From Dechloromonas denitrificans (GTDB lineage Bacteria; Pseudomonadota; Gammaproteobacteria; Burkholderiales; Rhodocyclaceae): 64,000 bases of DNA. A model generated the notes under the pieces. That model made no database searches. It had not been told where the DNA came from and was given only the letters and a program-made list of their open reading frames with translations. The DNA lies in assembly GCF_020510665.1 (NCBI RefSeq), contig NZ_CP075187.1, forward strand, positions 764,501-828,500, read 5' to 3'. Of the stretch, positions 55,401 through 63,043 are shown piece by piece. Position 1 is the first letter of the stretch. Each line of letters starts with the position of its first letter. The translations under genes were made by a program, and so were the position numbers.

Positions 55401-56288
55401 GCCAGTGAGGGCGGCGATGCACACAGCGAACTGGTTAACTCGCTGCCCGGGATGAATCTTGCGGTCGACGACTTCTACATCGGCGAAAAGGCCTTGGGCA
55501 AGCTGGAGTTGCGGGCGCGTAACGACAAGGGGGCCTGGAATCTCGATAACTTCAGCCTGCACAATCCGGACGGCAGCCTCAAGGGGCGGGCGACCTGGCT
55601 GAATACCGGGCGCCACCAGACGCGGATGAATTTTGAACTGAATGCGGCCGATGCGGGCAAGTTGCTTGCCCGTCTTGGCTATGTCGATGCTGTTCGCCGG
55701 GGAACAGCGAAGCTGAGCGGCGACCTGCAGTGGAGCGGGCCGCTGACGGCTATCCATTACCCGTCGCTGACCGGTCAGTTGAATGTGCTGGCTGAAAAAG
55801 GGCAGTTCAACAAGCTGGAACCGGGCGTCGGCAAGTTGCTCGGGCTGATTTCGCTGCAATCGCTGCCGCGTCGCCTGACGCTAGATTTCCGCGATATTTT
55901 CAGTGACGGGCTGGCTTTCGACAGCATCGAGGGCAGCCTGTCGGTGCGCAAGGGCATCATGCGGACGACTGAACCTTTGCGTATTTCCGGTCCGGCTGCG
56001 CAGATCGAAATGCGCGGCGAAACCGATCTGCGGGCCGAAACGCAGGATTTGCAGGTTGTCGTGCGTCCCGAGCTGGGCGGCCTGGCGGCGGTCGGGGCGG
56101 CGGCGCTGGTCAATCCGGTGGTCGGCGCGGCGGCATTGGTTGCCAATACCGTGCTGCAAAAGCCGCTCAATCGCCTGTTCAGCTACCGTTATCATGTCAC
56201 CGGCAGCTGGAGCGATCCGCTGGTCGATAAGGCCGGAGAACCTGCCCCCGAGGTCAAATCATCCGCTGAAGAGGGAAACAAGCCGTGA
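52410..56288 (+). CDS. yhdP: YhdP-family AsmA-like envelope protein
   Basis: 1292 residues, GTG start, normal for the family. One N-terminal membrane helix (RLLGWLLFAAWLVFAALILAL, about 32-54) is followed by a very long periplasmic beta-rich region. The AsmA-type end includes LGLISLQSLPRRLTLDFRDIFSDGLAFD. YhdP and relatives span the periplasm and move phospholipids to the outer membrane. The downstream nitrilase gene overlaps by GTGA. The same gene order (glnE, yhdP, nitrilase, tldD) is common in related bacteria. Confidence 0.93.
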   Translation: MNSESARACAASHQQVRAAVYHRLHWLWPVLAHPAVRLLGWLLFAAWLVFAALILALRYAVLPNVAAYQPQIEAAASRAIGQPVRIGRIEARWEGLNPDLVLNDVLLLDRNGVPAFSLASVESVLSWESLWRLQIRLDLLAFERPVLHVRRETSGKITVAGLDTEGESDPAFAEWVLQQKHIRIRNASIVWEDRLRKAPPLALEDLQFGLDNSGRRHRFGLSAAPPAELAARIDIRGEVRGDLGEALELLKGKIFVELDYADLAGWQKWVDYPVHLPQGRGAIRVWGDLAEGDGKVTADVALEELRVRLGKKLPELDLASLRGRFEGRYKADQWMLAGRKVELLTLDGLRIAPTDFQVELRQNTQTAAVNGNASASFLDLSILARLAAYMPLDARSRELLQKHQPQGRIAELRASWGLEGEELKRYALKAAFSEMGIRADGYVPGASGITGKLDLTEKGGELSFDAGTSGLSLPAVFPVPDIALDSLKARLNWKTSADAVDIKLEKLDFAGPEAAGSARGTYRYSGDGPGEIDLLATVDRADGRAVWRYMPHAVNAEARNWIRRGIVAGRGYDGRLVLKGNLRDFPFRDASKGQFIVTAKAADAKVDYVAGWPTIENIDANMTFGVGMKIEADKGAILGAKLSAVTVELPDFESHEEMLLVRGVAQGPTSEFFKFIERSPVAATIDHFTDGMKATGSGRLNLELDIPLRHALDTKMRGDYRFQNNVLEPLAALPPITQVNGRLVLTENTVAAQDIVGKVFGGPIKVNVKSAGDKVGVVASGTANVAEVHRHFGFPLMEHLTGSAGWKADIAIRKRNADFVIESDLLGVSSPLPDPLNKNATTALPLRIERSAPDATREQYRIVLGKVAQGLMVRRQGNWERGVFAVGEADLRLPEKGLAVRVAAPQIDADAWKNFIPAGSAQENTSGGGLALSLLTLKTPRLHLFGRDYSQVESTLRPRDGGWQIGLSTRDAVGDIFWRSAGEGWVEGSFKRLVIRPASEGGDAHSELVNSLPGMNLAVDDFYIGEKALGKLELRARNDKGAWNLDNFSLHNPDGSLKGRATWLNTGRHQTRMNFELNAADAGKLLARLGYVDAVRRGTAKLSGDLQWSGPLTAIHYPSLTGQLNVLAEKGQFNKLEPGVGKLLGLISLQSLPRRLTLDFRDIFSDGLAFDSIEGSLSVRKGIMRTTEPLRISGPAAQIEMRGETDLRAETQDLQVVVRPELGGLAAVGAAALVNPVVGAAALVANTVLQKPLNRLFSYRYHVTGSWSDPLVDKAGEPAPEVKSSAEEGNKP

Positions 56289-57094
56289 TCAAGAAAAATT
56301 GCCGGATCGCTGCATTACAGATGGTTTCCGGGCCGCGTGTGGCCGATAACCTGGAAGTGGCCGGGCGCCTGGTTGCCGAGGCAGTCGATCAAGGTGCGCA
56401 GCTGGTTGCGCTGCCGGAGTATTTTCCGATTATCGGCGCGGCCGACGCGGACCGGGTACGGGCGCGCGAACAGTTCGGCAACGGCCCGGTGCAGGACTGG
56501 CTGGCGGCCACGGCGGCGCGGCACGATGTCTGGATTATTGCCGGTTCCATCCCGTTGACCGCGACGCAGCCGCACCAGATGCGCAACAGCACGCTGGTTT
56601 TCAACGATGGCGGCGATTGCGTCGCGCGCTACGACAAAATTCACCTGTTCGGCTTCAAGAAGGGGGCCGAGGCGTATAACGAATCGGCCTTCATCGAACC
56701 GGGCGATACGCCGGTCGCGGTCGATACGCCGTTTGGCCGCATCGCGCTGTCGATCTGCTACGACCTGCGTTTTCCCGAGCTGTACCGCTCGCTCGGGCCG
56801 GTCGACCTGATCCTGATGCCGGCCGCCTTCACCGATACGACCGGCCGGGCGCACTGGGAAATCCTGCTGCGCGCCCGCGCCATCGAGAACCAATGCTACC
56901 TGCTCGCGGTCGGACAGGGCGGCCAGCATGAAAATGGCCGAATGACCCACGGCAACAGCATGATTGTCGATCCCTGGGGCGAAATCCTCGACCGCAAGGT
57001 GAAGGGGCCGGGCGTGGTTATCGCCGACCTCGATCACGCCCGCATTGCCGAAATCCGCGAGAGCCTGCCGGCGCTCGCCCACCGTATTCTCTGA
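56285..57094 (+). CDS. Carbon-nitrogen hydrolase (nitrilase superfamily, Nit1-like)
   Basis: 269 residues. The Glu-Lys-Cys catalytic triad is visible in [21 protein letters not shown] and [14 protein letters not shown]. Close relatives include deaminated glutathione amidase and omega-amidase. If omega-amidase-like, it could pair with the methionine aminotransferase pathway, but that is a guess. GTG start overlapping yhdP; tldD follows after 10 bp. Confidence 0.9.
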   Translation: MIKKNCRIAALQMVSGPRVADNLEVAGRLVAEAVDQGAQLVALPEYFPIIGAADADRVRAREQFGNGPVQDWLAATAARHDVWIIAGSIPLTATQPHQMRNSTLVFNDGGDCVARYDKIHLFGFKKGAEAYNESAFIEPGDTPVAVDTPFGRIALSICYDLRFPELYRSLGPVDLILMPAAFTDTTGRAHWEILLRARAIENQCYLLAVGQGGQHENGRMTHGNSMIVDPWGEILDRKVKGPGVVIADLDHARIAEIRESLPALAHRIL

Positions 57095-57104
57095 CGGAGC
57101 TTCA

Positions 57105-58550
57105 ATGAATTCACAAAGCGCACTGGCCCAGGCCGAATCGCTGCTGCTGACCCCTTTTTCGCTGAACGAAGGTGATTTGTCGCGCACCTTCGGCCAGATT
57201 CTGACGCATCAGGTCGATTACGCCGATCTCTACTTCCAGTACTCCCGCTCCGAAGCGTGGAGTCTCGATGAAGGCATCGTCAAGTCGGGCAGTTTCAATA
57301 TCGATCAGGGCGTTGGCGTGCGCGCCATCTCCGGCGAAAAAACGGCCTTTGCCTACTCGGACGACATCAGTTCGCTGGCGCTGAATGATGCTGCCGTGGC
57401 CGTGCGGGCGATTGCCGCCGCTGGCCAGAATGGCATTTTGCCGGCTTTCAAGGCGTCGACCGCAGCACGTGCGCTGTATTTGCCCAATGATCCGATTGCC
57501 TCCTTGCCGGCCGAGGCCAAGGTCAAGTTGCTCGAACGGCTCGAAGGTTTTGCCCGGGCGCTCGACTCCCGCGTCGTTCAAGTCATGGCTTCGCTGGCCG
57601 GTGAATACGATGTTGTCCTGGTGGCCGGGTCGGATGGTCGCCTGGCGGCCGATATTCGTCCACTGGTCCGTTGCTCGGTGTCGGTCATCGTCGAGGAAAA
57701 CGGCAAGCGCGAGCAGGGCGGCGCCGGTGGTGGCGGTCGTTTCGACTTTGCCTATTTTGACGACGAAGTGCTCCAGCGCTACGCCAAGGAAGCGGTTCAT
57801 CAGGCCGTCATCAACCTGCACGCCGAAGCGGCGCCGGCCGGCCAGATGACCGTTGTACTCGGTTCCGGTTGGCCCGGCATCCTGCTGCACGAAGCGGTCG
57901 GCCACGGCCTGGAAGGTGATTTCAATCGCAAGGGCAGTTCGGCGTTCAGCGGCCGGGTTGGCCAGCGCGTTGCGGCCAAGGGCGTTACCGTGATCGATGA
58001 CGGCACTATTGCCGATCGCCGTGGTTCCTTGAATATCGACGATGAAGGCAATACCACGCAGCGCACCGTGCTGATCGAAGACGGCATTCTCAAGGGCTAC
58101 ATGCAGGACAGCCTGAATGCCCGTCTGATGGGCGTTGCCCCGACCGGTAACGGCCGGCGCGAATCCTTCGCCCACCTGCCGCTGCCGCGCATGACCAACA
58201 CCATGATGCTGGCCGGCGAGCACGACCCGCAGGAAATCATCAAGTCGGTCAAGAAGGGCATCTACGCGGCCAATTTCGGTGGCGGGCAGGTCGATATCAC
58301 GAGCGGCAAGTTTGTTTTCTCGATGAGCGAGGCCTACCTGATTGAGGACGGCAAGGTGACGCGCCCGATCAAGGGGGCGACGCTGATCGGCAACGGGCCG
58401 GATGCGATGACGCGCATTTCGATGATCGGCAACGATCTGCAGCTTGATCCCGGTGTCGGCACCTGCGGCAAGGATGGCCAGAGCGTCCCGGTCGGTGTCG
58501 GTCAGCCGACCTTGCGTATTGATGGACTGACGGTGGGTGGTACGGCATAA
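57105..58550 (+). CDS. tldD: Metalloprotease TldD
   Basis: 481 residues from the ATG at 57105, with GGAG five bases upstream. The zinc motif [11 protein letters not shown] is intact, and [26 protein letters not shown] is typical of TldD. With TldE/PmbA it degrades unfolded peptides and matures some modified peptides and antitoxins. No tldE is in the window. Confidence 0.97.
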   Translation: MNSQSALAQAESLLLTPFSLNEGDLSRTFGQILTHQVDYADLYFQYSRSEAWSLDEGIVKSGSFNIDQGVGVRAISGEKTAFAYSDDISSLALNDAAVAVRAIAAAGQNGILPAFKASTAARALYLPNDPIASLPAEAKVKLLERLEGFARALDSRVVQVMASLAGEYDVVLVAGSDGRLAADIRPLVRCSVSVIVEENGKREQGGAGGGGRFDFAYFDDEVLQRYAKEAVHQAVINLHAEAAPAGQMTVVLGSGWPGILLHEAVGHGLEGDFNRKGSSAFSGRVGQRVAAKGVTVIDDGTIADRRGSLNIDDEGNTTQRTVLIEDGILKGYMQDSLNARLMGVAPTGNGRRESFAHLPLPRMTNTMMLAGEHDPQEIIKSVKKGIYAANFGGGQVDITSGKFVFSMSEAYLIEDGKVTRPIKGATLIGNGPDAMTRISMIGNDLQLDPGVGTCGKDGQSVPVGVGQPTLRIDGLTVGGTA

Positions 58551-58579
58551 TATGTAGTCATTTTGAAGGGGTTGGTGTC

Positions 58580-59200
58580 ATGCGGTCTTGGTTTTATGTG
58601 CTGGGAATCTTGGCCGCAAGCGGTATGGCGCATGCCCAGCCGGCGCTGCAAGAGCGCCTGAAATCAGTTTCGGCAGACCCGGCTGCCCTCAAGCAGGCCG
58701 TCGAAGCCGGCAAGAAAGCGTCGTTTTTCTGTGCCAATTGCCATGGTGAAGACGGCATCAGCAAGTCGCCGGAAGTCCCCAATCTGGCCGGGCAAAATCC
58801 GGCTTACCTGCTGGAGCAGATTCGCAAGTTCGGCAGTGGCGAACGCAAGGATCCCTTCATGCAGGGCCTGATCAAGGTGCTCAAGGACGATGAGCGCCTC
58901 CAGATCACCTTGTATTACGCCGGGGTCAGCGTTCGTCCCTCGTCGGCCGATCCGGTTCAGGTTGCCCGCGGCAAGGGCTTGTTCGACAAATTGTGCGTTC
59001 GCTGTCATGGTGAGCAGGCGCATGGCAACGATGCCTATCCTCGACTGGCCGGCCAGAAGCTACCTTATCTGCAGACGTCGATCGCGCGCTATCGTGACCA
59101 GACCGGGGTGCGCAACAACCAGTTGATGTCGATCGCGACGGCGCCGCTGAAGAACGAAGACATCGTTGCCATCGCCCATTACCTGACCCAGCTTCCTTGA
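58580..59200 (+). CDS. Dihaem cytochrome c4
   Basis: 206 residues. A signal peptide (GILAASGMAHAQ) precedes two similar haem domains: CANCH at about residue 51 with PNLAGQNPAYLLEQIRKF, and CVRCH at about 139 with PRLAGQKLPYLQTSIARY. Cytochrome c4 carries electrons to terminal oxidases in the periplasm. A GGGG-containing ribosome site precedes the ATG. It is a single gene after tldD. Confidence 0.94.
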   Translation: MRSWFYVLGILAASGMAHAQPALQERLKSVSADPAALKQAVEAGKKASFFCANCHGEDGISKSPEVPNLAGQNPAYLLEQIRKFGSGERKDPFMQGLIKVLKDDERLQITLYYAGVSVRPSSADPVQVARGKGLFDKLCVRCHGEQAHGNDAYPRLAGQKLPYLQTSIARYRDQTGVRNNQLMSIATAPLKNEDIVAIAHYLTQLP

Positions 59201-59298
59201 TTTGATTGTGTCGCATCAGGCACGGTTGATGCAGATCATGGCAAATATGTTACATCCGCCGATAAGCTGGCACATCGCATTTTTCCGATGGATTCATT

Positions 59299-60081
59299 GT
59301 GAAATATCTGCTTGGCCTCTTCCTGGCATGCCTGCTTTGCCTTCCCTCACCCGAGGCGATGGCCCAGATCAGCGATATCAATTCAGCCATCAACAAGGCC
59401 GGGCGCCAGCGCATGCTTTCACAGCGCATTGCCAAGGCTTATTTTCAGATTGGCCAGAAAATCGATGTCGACCGCAGCAAAAAGGCGCTGGATGTCTCGG
59501 TGGCCTTGTTTGATCGCCAATTGGTTGAATTGAAAGGTTTTGCGCCGACCCCGGAAATACGCGAGACCTATCTCAAGCTTGAAAAATCCTGGCTGGCCTA
59601 CAAGGACATCCTGCTCGGCGCGCCGTCTTCGCCCGATAACGGCCGCAAGGTGCTTGACCTGTCTGAAGAAGTCCTGTTGCTGGCCAATCAGGGCACCGAA
59701 CAGCTCGAAAAGCGTTCCGGCACGACCGCCGGTCGCCTGCTCAATCTCTCCGGTCGCCAGCGCATGTTGTCGCAGCGCATGGCCAAGTATTACCAGGCGA
59801 TGGCCTGGGGGGTTGGCGATGCCAATAGCTCGGCCGGGCTGGGCAAGGCACGGCGTGAATTCGCCGATGCGCAAGCCGAATTGCTGGCTTCGTCGGTCAA
59901 CACGCCGCAGCTCAAGGACGCGCTTGGGTTGGTCGGCCAGCAGTGGTTTTTCTTCGAAAATGCCCTCGGCCAGAAAAGCGGCGCCGACAATCGCCCGCAG
60001 ACCGCGGTGGCGACAACCAGCGAACGTATCCTCGAAGAAATGGAATCGGTGGTCACCTTGTACGAGCGCTTGCCGCACTAA
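59299..60081 (+). CDS. Exported protein with two PilJ N-terminal-type domains
   Basis: 260 residues, GTG start. A signal peptide (LLGLFLACLLCLPSPEAMA) is followed by two repeats of the PilJ-N (type IV pili methyl-accepting sensor) motif: KAGRQRMLSQRIAKAYFQ (about 33) and LSGRQRMLSQRMAKYYQAM (about 150). There is no further membrane helix and no cytoplasmic signalling domain, so the mature protein should be periplasmic. It may bind a ligand (such domains resemble NarX/NarQ-type nitrate sensors) for an unknown partner. Confidence 0.82.
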   Translation: MKYLLGLFLACLLCLPSPEAMAQISDINSAINKAGRQRMLSQRIAKAYFQIGQKIDVDRSKKALDVSVALFDRQLVELKGFAPTPEIRETYLKLEKSWLAYKDILLGAPSSPDNGRKVLDLSEEVLLLANQGTEQLEKRSGTTAGRLLNLSGRQRMLSQRMAKYYQAMAWGVGDANSSAGLGKARREFADAQAELLASSVNTPQLKDALGLVGQQWFFFENALGQKSGADNRPQTAVATTSERILEEMESVVTLYERLPH

Positions 60082-60145
60082 GCCTGAATCTTCCATGCCG
60101 ATCCGGTAGAATGCCAGGTTTTCAGGCTTTTTACTGGGGTTGGCC

Positions 60146-61225
60146 ATGACGCCGCAAAGCAAACCGAATACTGACGACGTTCGCATCAAGGAAATCAAGG
60201 AACTGGTTCCGCCGGCTCACGTCTTCCGCGAATACCCGCTGTCGAATCGCGCCGCACAGACCACCTACACCGCACGCCAGGCGATCCACCGCATTCTGCA
60301 CGGTGCCGATGACCGCTTGCTGGTCGTGATCGGCCCCTGCTCGATTCACGATTACGACCTGGCGCTGGATTACGCCAAGAAACTGGCCAAGGAGGCCGGC
60401 AAATATGCCGACGATCTCGTTGTGCTGATGCGTGTCTATTTCGAAAAACCGCGTACGACGGTGGGCTGGAAAGGCCTGATCAACGACCCGCGCCTCGACA
60501 ACACCTTCCGCATCAACGAAGGCATCCGCCTGGCACGCAAGATTCTGCTCGACATCAACGAACTCGATCTGCCCTGTGCCACCGAGTTCCTCGATACCAT
60601 CACCCCGCAATACACTGCCGACCTGATCGCCTGGGGCGCCATCGGGGCGCGTACCACCGAGTCGCAAGTGCATCGCGAACTGGCCTCCGGCCTGTCCTGC
60701 CCGGTCGGTTTCAAGAACGGCACCGACGGCAACATGCGTATCGCGGTCGACGCCATCCGTTCGGCCAATTCGCCGCACCATTTCCTGTCGGTCACCAAGT
60801 CCGGTCACACCGCTATCGTGTCGACGATGGGCAACGAGGACTGCCACGTCATCCTGCGCGGTGGCAAGGAACCGAACTATGACGCCGCCAGCGTTGACGC
60901 TGCCGCCACCGAAATCGCCAAGGCCGGTCTGGCCGCACGGCTGATGGTCGATTTCTCGCACGGCAACAGCCGCAAGCAGTTCAAGCTGCAGATGGAAGTG
61001 AATGACAGCATCTGCGAACAGCTGAACAGCGGCGAAGACCGTATCGTCGGCGTGATGGTCGAATCCCACCTGGTCGAAGGCCGTCAGGATCTCTCGCCCG
61101 AAAAGGAACTGACCTACGGCCAGAGCATCACCGATGCCTGCATCAACTGGGACGACAGCCTGCTCGTGCTGGAAAAACTGGCCGCCGCCGTCCGCGCCCG
61201 CCGCGCAGCTAAGGCTGCTGAATAA
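60146..61225 (+). CDS. aroG: 3-deoxy-7-phosphoheptulonate (DAHP) synthase, class I
   Basis: 359 residues from the ATG at 60146; a TTG at 60140 is also possible. Signatures are LLVVIGPCSIHDYDLALDYA, MRVYFEKPRTTVGWKGLINDP, GARTTESQVHRELASGLSCPVGFKNGT split over the substrate site, and DFSHGNSRKQ. It condenses PEP and erythrose-4-phosphate in the first shikimate step. Which aromatic amino acid inhibits it cannot be read here. Its terminator has been the target of insertion sequence copy 2. Confidence 0.95.
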   Translation: MTPQSKPNTDDVRIKEIKELVPPAHVFREYPLSNRAAQTTYTARQAIHRILHGADDRLLVVIGPCSIHDYDLALDYAKKLAKEAGKYADDLVVLMRVYFEKPRTTVGWKGLINDPRLDNTFRINEGIRLARKILLDINELDLPCATEFLDTITPQYTADLIAWGAIGARTTESQVHRELASGLSCPVGFKNGTDGNMRIAVDAIRSANSPHHFLSVTKSGHTAIVSTMGNEDCHVILRGGKEPNYDAASVDAAATEIAKAGLAARLMVDFSHGNSRKQFKLQMEVNDSICEQLNSGEDRIVGVMVESHLVEGRQDLSPEKELTYGQSITDACINWDDSLLVLEKLAAAVRARRAAKAAE

Positions 61226-61291
61226 GCGGTTGTGACGTCGGATGAGGGGGGCGGGTAATCCCCGCTTAGCATCTCGTTACTGGCAATAAAG

Positions 61292-61323
61292 AAAAGCCAC
61301 ACCCTGTTGGGGGTGTGGCTTTT
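61292..61323 (+). terminator. Terminator hairpin of aroG, left copy of the IS direct repeat
   Basis: A 13-bp stem (AAAAGCCACACCC / GGGTGTGGCTTTT) with loop TGTTGG, 32 bp in total, lies 66 bp after the aroG stop. It directly abuts the left end of insertion sequence copy 2. An identical copy is at 62925-62956. The sequence is unrelated to the 28-bp repeat of copy 1. Confidence 0.95.
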
Positions 61324-62924
61324 CAGACTGCTGACGAACCCCCGATTTTTCGGGGGTTTTGTTTTTCTGGTTGGAAATCAGGGAGACTCCTGGCTTCAAG
61401 CCGAAGCGAGGCGGATTCTGAAATTCAGGTTAGGAACCCCGATCTGCCAAAGATGGCGGGCGAATGGGGCGGCAAAACGGGTTCGTGCGAGGATTTTGGC
61501 CAATAAGGCTGCCGCCTTGCGGGCCAGCAACAGGGCCATCTTCTTCATGTTCTGACAGGCCGCCGAGAGCAGGCACTGCGCTTGCACCTTGGCCAAGCCA
61601 CGGAAACGGGCGTAACGGTGGCCGTGCAACTCCTTGGCATCGGCAAAGCTGCGCTCCACTGTTTCCTTGCGCCGGGCGTACAGCCGTTTGCCCAGGTCGC
61701 TCAGGCGATTGGCGTTGATCGCTTCCTTGAAACCTTCCCAGAGATGCCGGGTCACGAGCTTCTGATGGTTCCGGCTCTGCGTGCATTGCCCGCGCACGGC
61801 GCAATCGGCACACCGCGCCGGGTTCGAGGCGTATTCCCGATAGCCCAGCCGATTGGTCGTCCGGTACGGTAGAACTTCCCCGGCCGGGCAGCGGTAGCAG
61901 TCCTGGACCGCATCGTAGAGATAGTCCCGTTTGTAGAAATAGCCATCGCGGTGTGTGGGTCGCTTGTAGCCCATCACCCCGAACAGTGCCCGCTCGAGAA
62001 TGCCCTTGCAGACTTGCGGGGTGAAATACCCGGCATCCAGCCCGACGGCGCCCACGGCCAGATCAAAGCGCTCCATGACCCGATCCAGGCGGGCAAGGTA
62101 GGGCTGGCTGTCATGGACATTGCCCGGCGTGACATGGGTATCGACGATCAAAGCATGCACGCCATCGACAGTCCGGTGATCCAGATAGAAGAAGCCGGTC
62201 GGCTTGTTGTCGCGGGCCATGAAACCTGCGTCGGGATCGACCGTGCTGACCTTGACCTCCTTCATCGGCGGTGTCGAATCATCGTCATCACGCTTGAGCG
62301 GCTTCTTGCCCGCGGCGGCTCGGTCCGTTTCGATGGCTGCATCCAGTTCGGCCAGGTAGGCCGCAGGGGTTTGCTCAACCTGATGCACTTCAAAGTGCCG
62401 CTTGTTCGCGTTCGCCTTCAGGTGGGTACTGTCGGTGTACAGCACCCGCCCGCCAATCAGCTTATGCTCAATGGCTTGCTCGACAATCCCGTCAAAGATG
62501 CGTTGCTCAATGTCCGTCCCGACAAAGCGGCGACGGCGATTCTGCGACAGCGTCGAGGCATCTGGCACTTTGTCCGTCAGCCGAAAGCCGAGAAACCAGC
62601 GGTAAGCCACATTGACCTCGATTTCCTTCACCAGCCGGCGCTCGGAGCGAATCCCGAACAAGTAGCCAATGAACAACATCTTGAACAACACCACCGGATC
62701 AATCGCGGGTCGGCCATTGTTCTCGCAATACAGGTGCTGGGTCGCTTCACGAATGAAATTAAACCGGATGTGCTGGTCGAGCAGCCGGAGCCAGTGGTCT
62801 TTCGGGACCAATTGCTCCAACGTCACCATCTCCAGTTCCGTTTGGGCAGGGTAGACAGGCTTGAGCATACCTGCATTATAAAAAATAAAGCCCCCAATCG
62901 CTTGGAGGCTTTGTCAGCGGTCTG
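61324..62924 (-). mobile_element. IS1182-like insertion sequence, copy 2 (1601 bp)
   Basis: Same length, ends and gene as copy 1, but inverted. Ends are CAGACTGCTGAC at the left and GTCAGCGGTCTG at the right. It is flanked by 32-bp direct repeats that are the complete aroG terminator hairpin. Internal inward-facing hairpins are at 61337-61358 and 62887-62912. The right end lies 119 bp before the first CRISPR repeat. Confidence 0.95.
61396..62868 (-). CDS. IS1182-family DDE transposase, copy 2
   Basis: 490 residues. It differs from copy 1 at about four positions: A5V, L26W, D37N and a Gly-to-Ala change in the CADC-VRGQC stretch. There is also scattered silent change, so the copies are close but not fresh duplicates. 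TATAAT lies immediately upstream of the ATG as in copy 1, while the six bases between them differ (GCAGGT here, GTCGGC in copy 1). Transcription runs towards aroG. Confidence 0.93.
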   Translation of the reverse strand: MLKPVYPAQTELEMVTLEQLVPKDHWLRLLDQHIRFNFIREATQHLYCENNGRPAIDPVVLFKMLFIGYLFGIRSERRLVKEIEVNVAYRWFLGFRLTDKVPDASTLSQNRRRRFVGTDIEQRIFDGIVEQAIEHKLIGGRVLYTDSTHLKANANKRHFEVHQVEQTPAAYLAELDAAIETDRAAAGKKPLKRDDDDSTPPMKEVKVSTVDPDAGFMARDNKPTGFFYLDHRTVDGVHALIVDTHVTPGNVHDSQPYLARLDRVMERFDLAVGAVGLDAGYFTPQVCKGILERALFGVMGYKRPTHRDGYFYKRDYLYDAVQDCYRCPAGEVLPYRTTNRLGYREYASNPARCADCAVRGQCTQSRNHQKLVTRHLWEGFKEAINANRLSDLGKRLYARRKETVERSFADAKELHGHRYARFRGLAKVQAQCLLSAACQNMKKMALLLARKAAALLAKILARTRFAAPFARHLWQIGVPNLNFRIRLASA

Positions 62925-62956
62925 AAAAGCCACACCCTGTTGGGGGTGTGGCTTTT
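62925..62956 (+). repeat. Right copy of the 32-bp hairpin direct repeat
   Basis: Identical to 61292-61323, directly next to the right end of insertion sequence copy 2 and followed by three more T of the original terminator. Confidence 0.95.
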
Positions 62957-63043
62957 TTTGAGCTGTTTTGGGGGATATCAAGGTGTCGCATGCCGAACAG
63001 AAATTTATGTTGCCAAGCAATGGGCGACGATCCGAACTGTAGA
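62957..63043. other. Short unique segment between IS copy 2 and the CRISPR array
   Basis: 87 bp with no gene and no anti-repeat that I can see. Before the insertion it would have lain between the aroG terminator and the first repeat. It may be a leader or trailer of the array; sequence alone does not say which. Confidence 0.5.

Noticed and set aside
52758..55859. A 1033-residue open frame antisense to yhdP
   Set aside because: High GC content leaves long open frames opposite real genes; the sense frame has clear family features and proper start context, the antisense one has none.
12781..62924. A 50-kb composite transposon bounded by the two insertion sequences
   Set aside because: The two copies have different direct repeats, each matching its own local terminator, so they inserted separately; the genes between are core genes.
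62957..63043. Possible tracrRNA between the insertion sequence and the array (GTCTGAAAAG at the IS junction resembles part of a Neisseria tracrRNA)
   Set aside because: The GTCTGAAAAG is formed by the IS end plus the duplicated terminator, the same junction occurs at copy 1 far from any CRISPR, and no anti-repeat precedes it.
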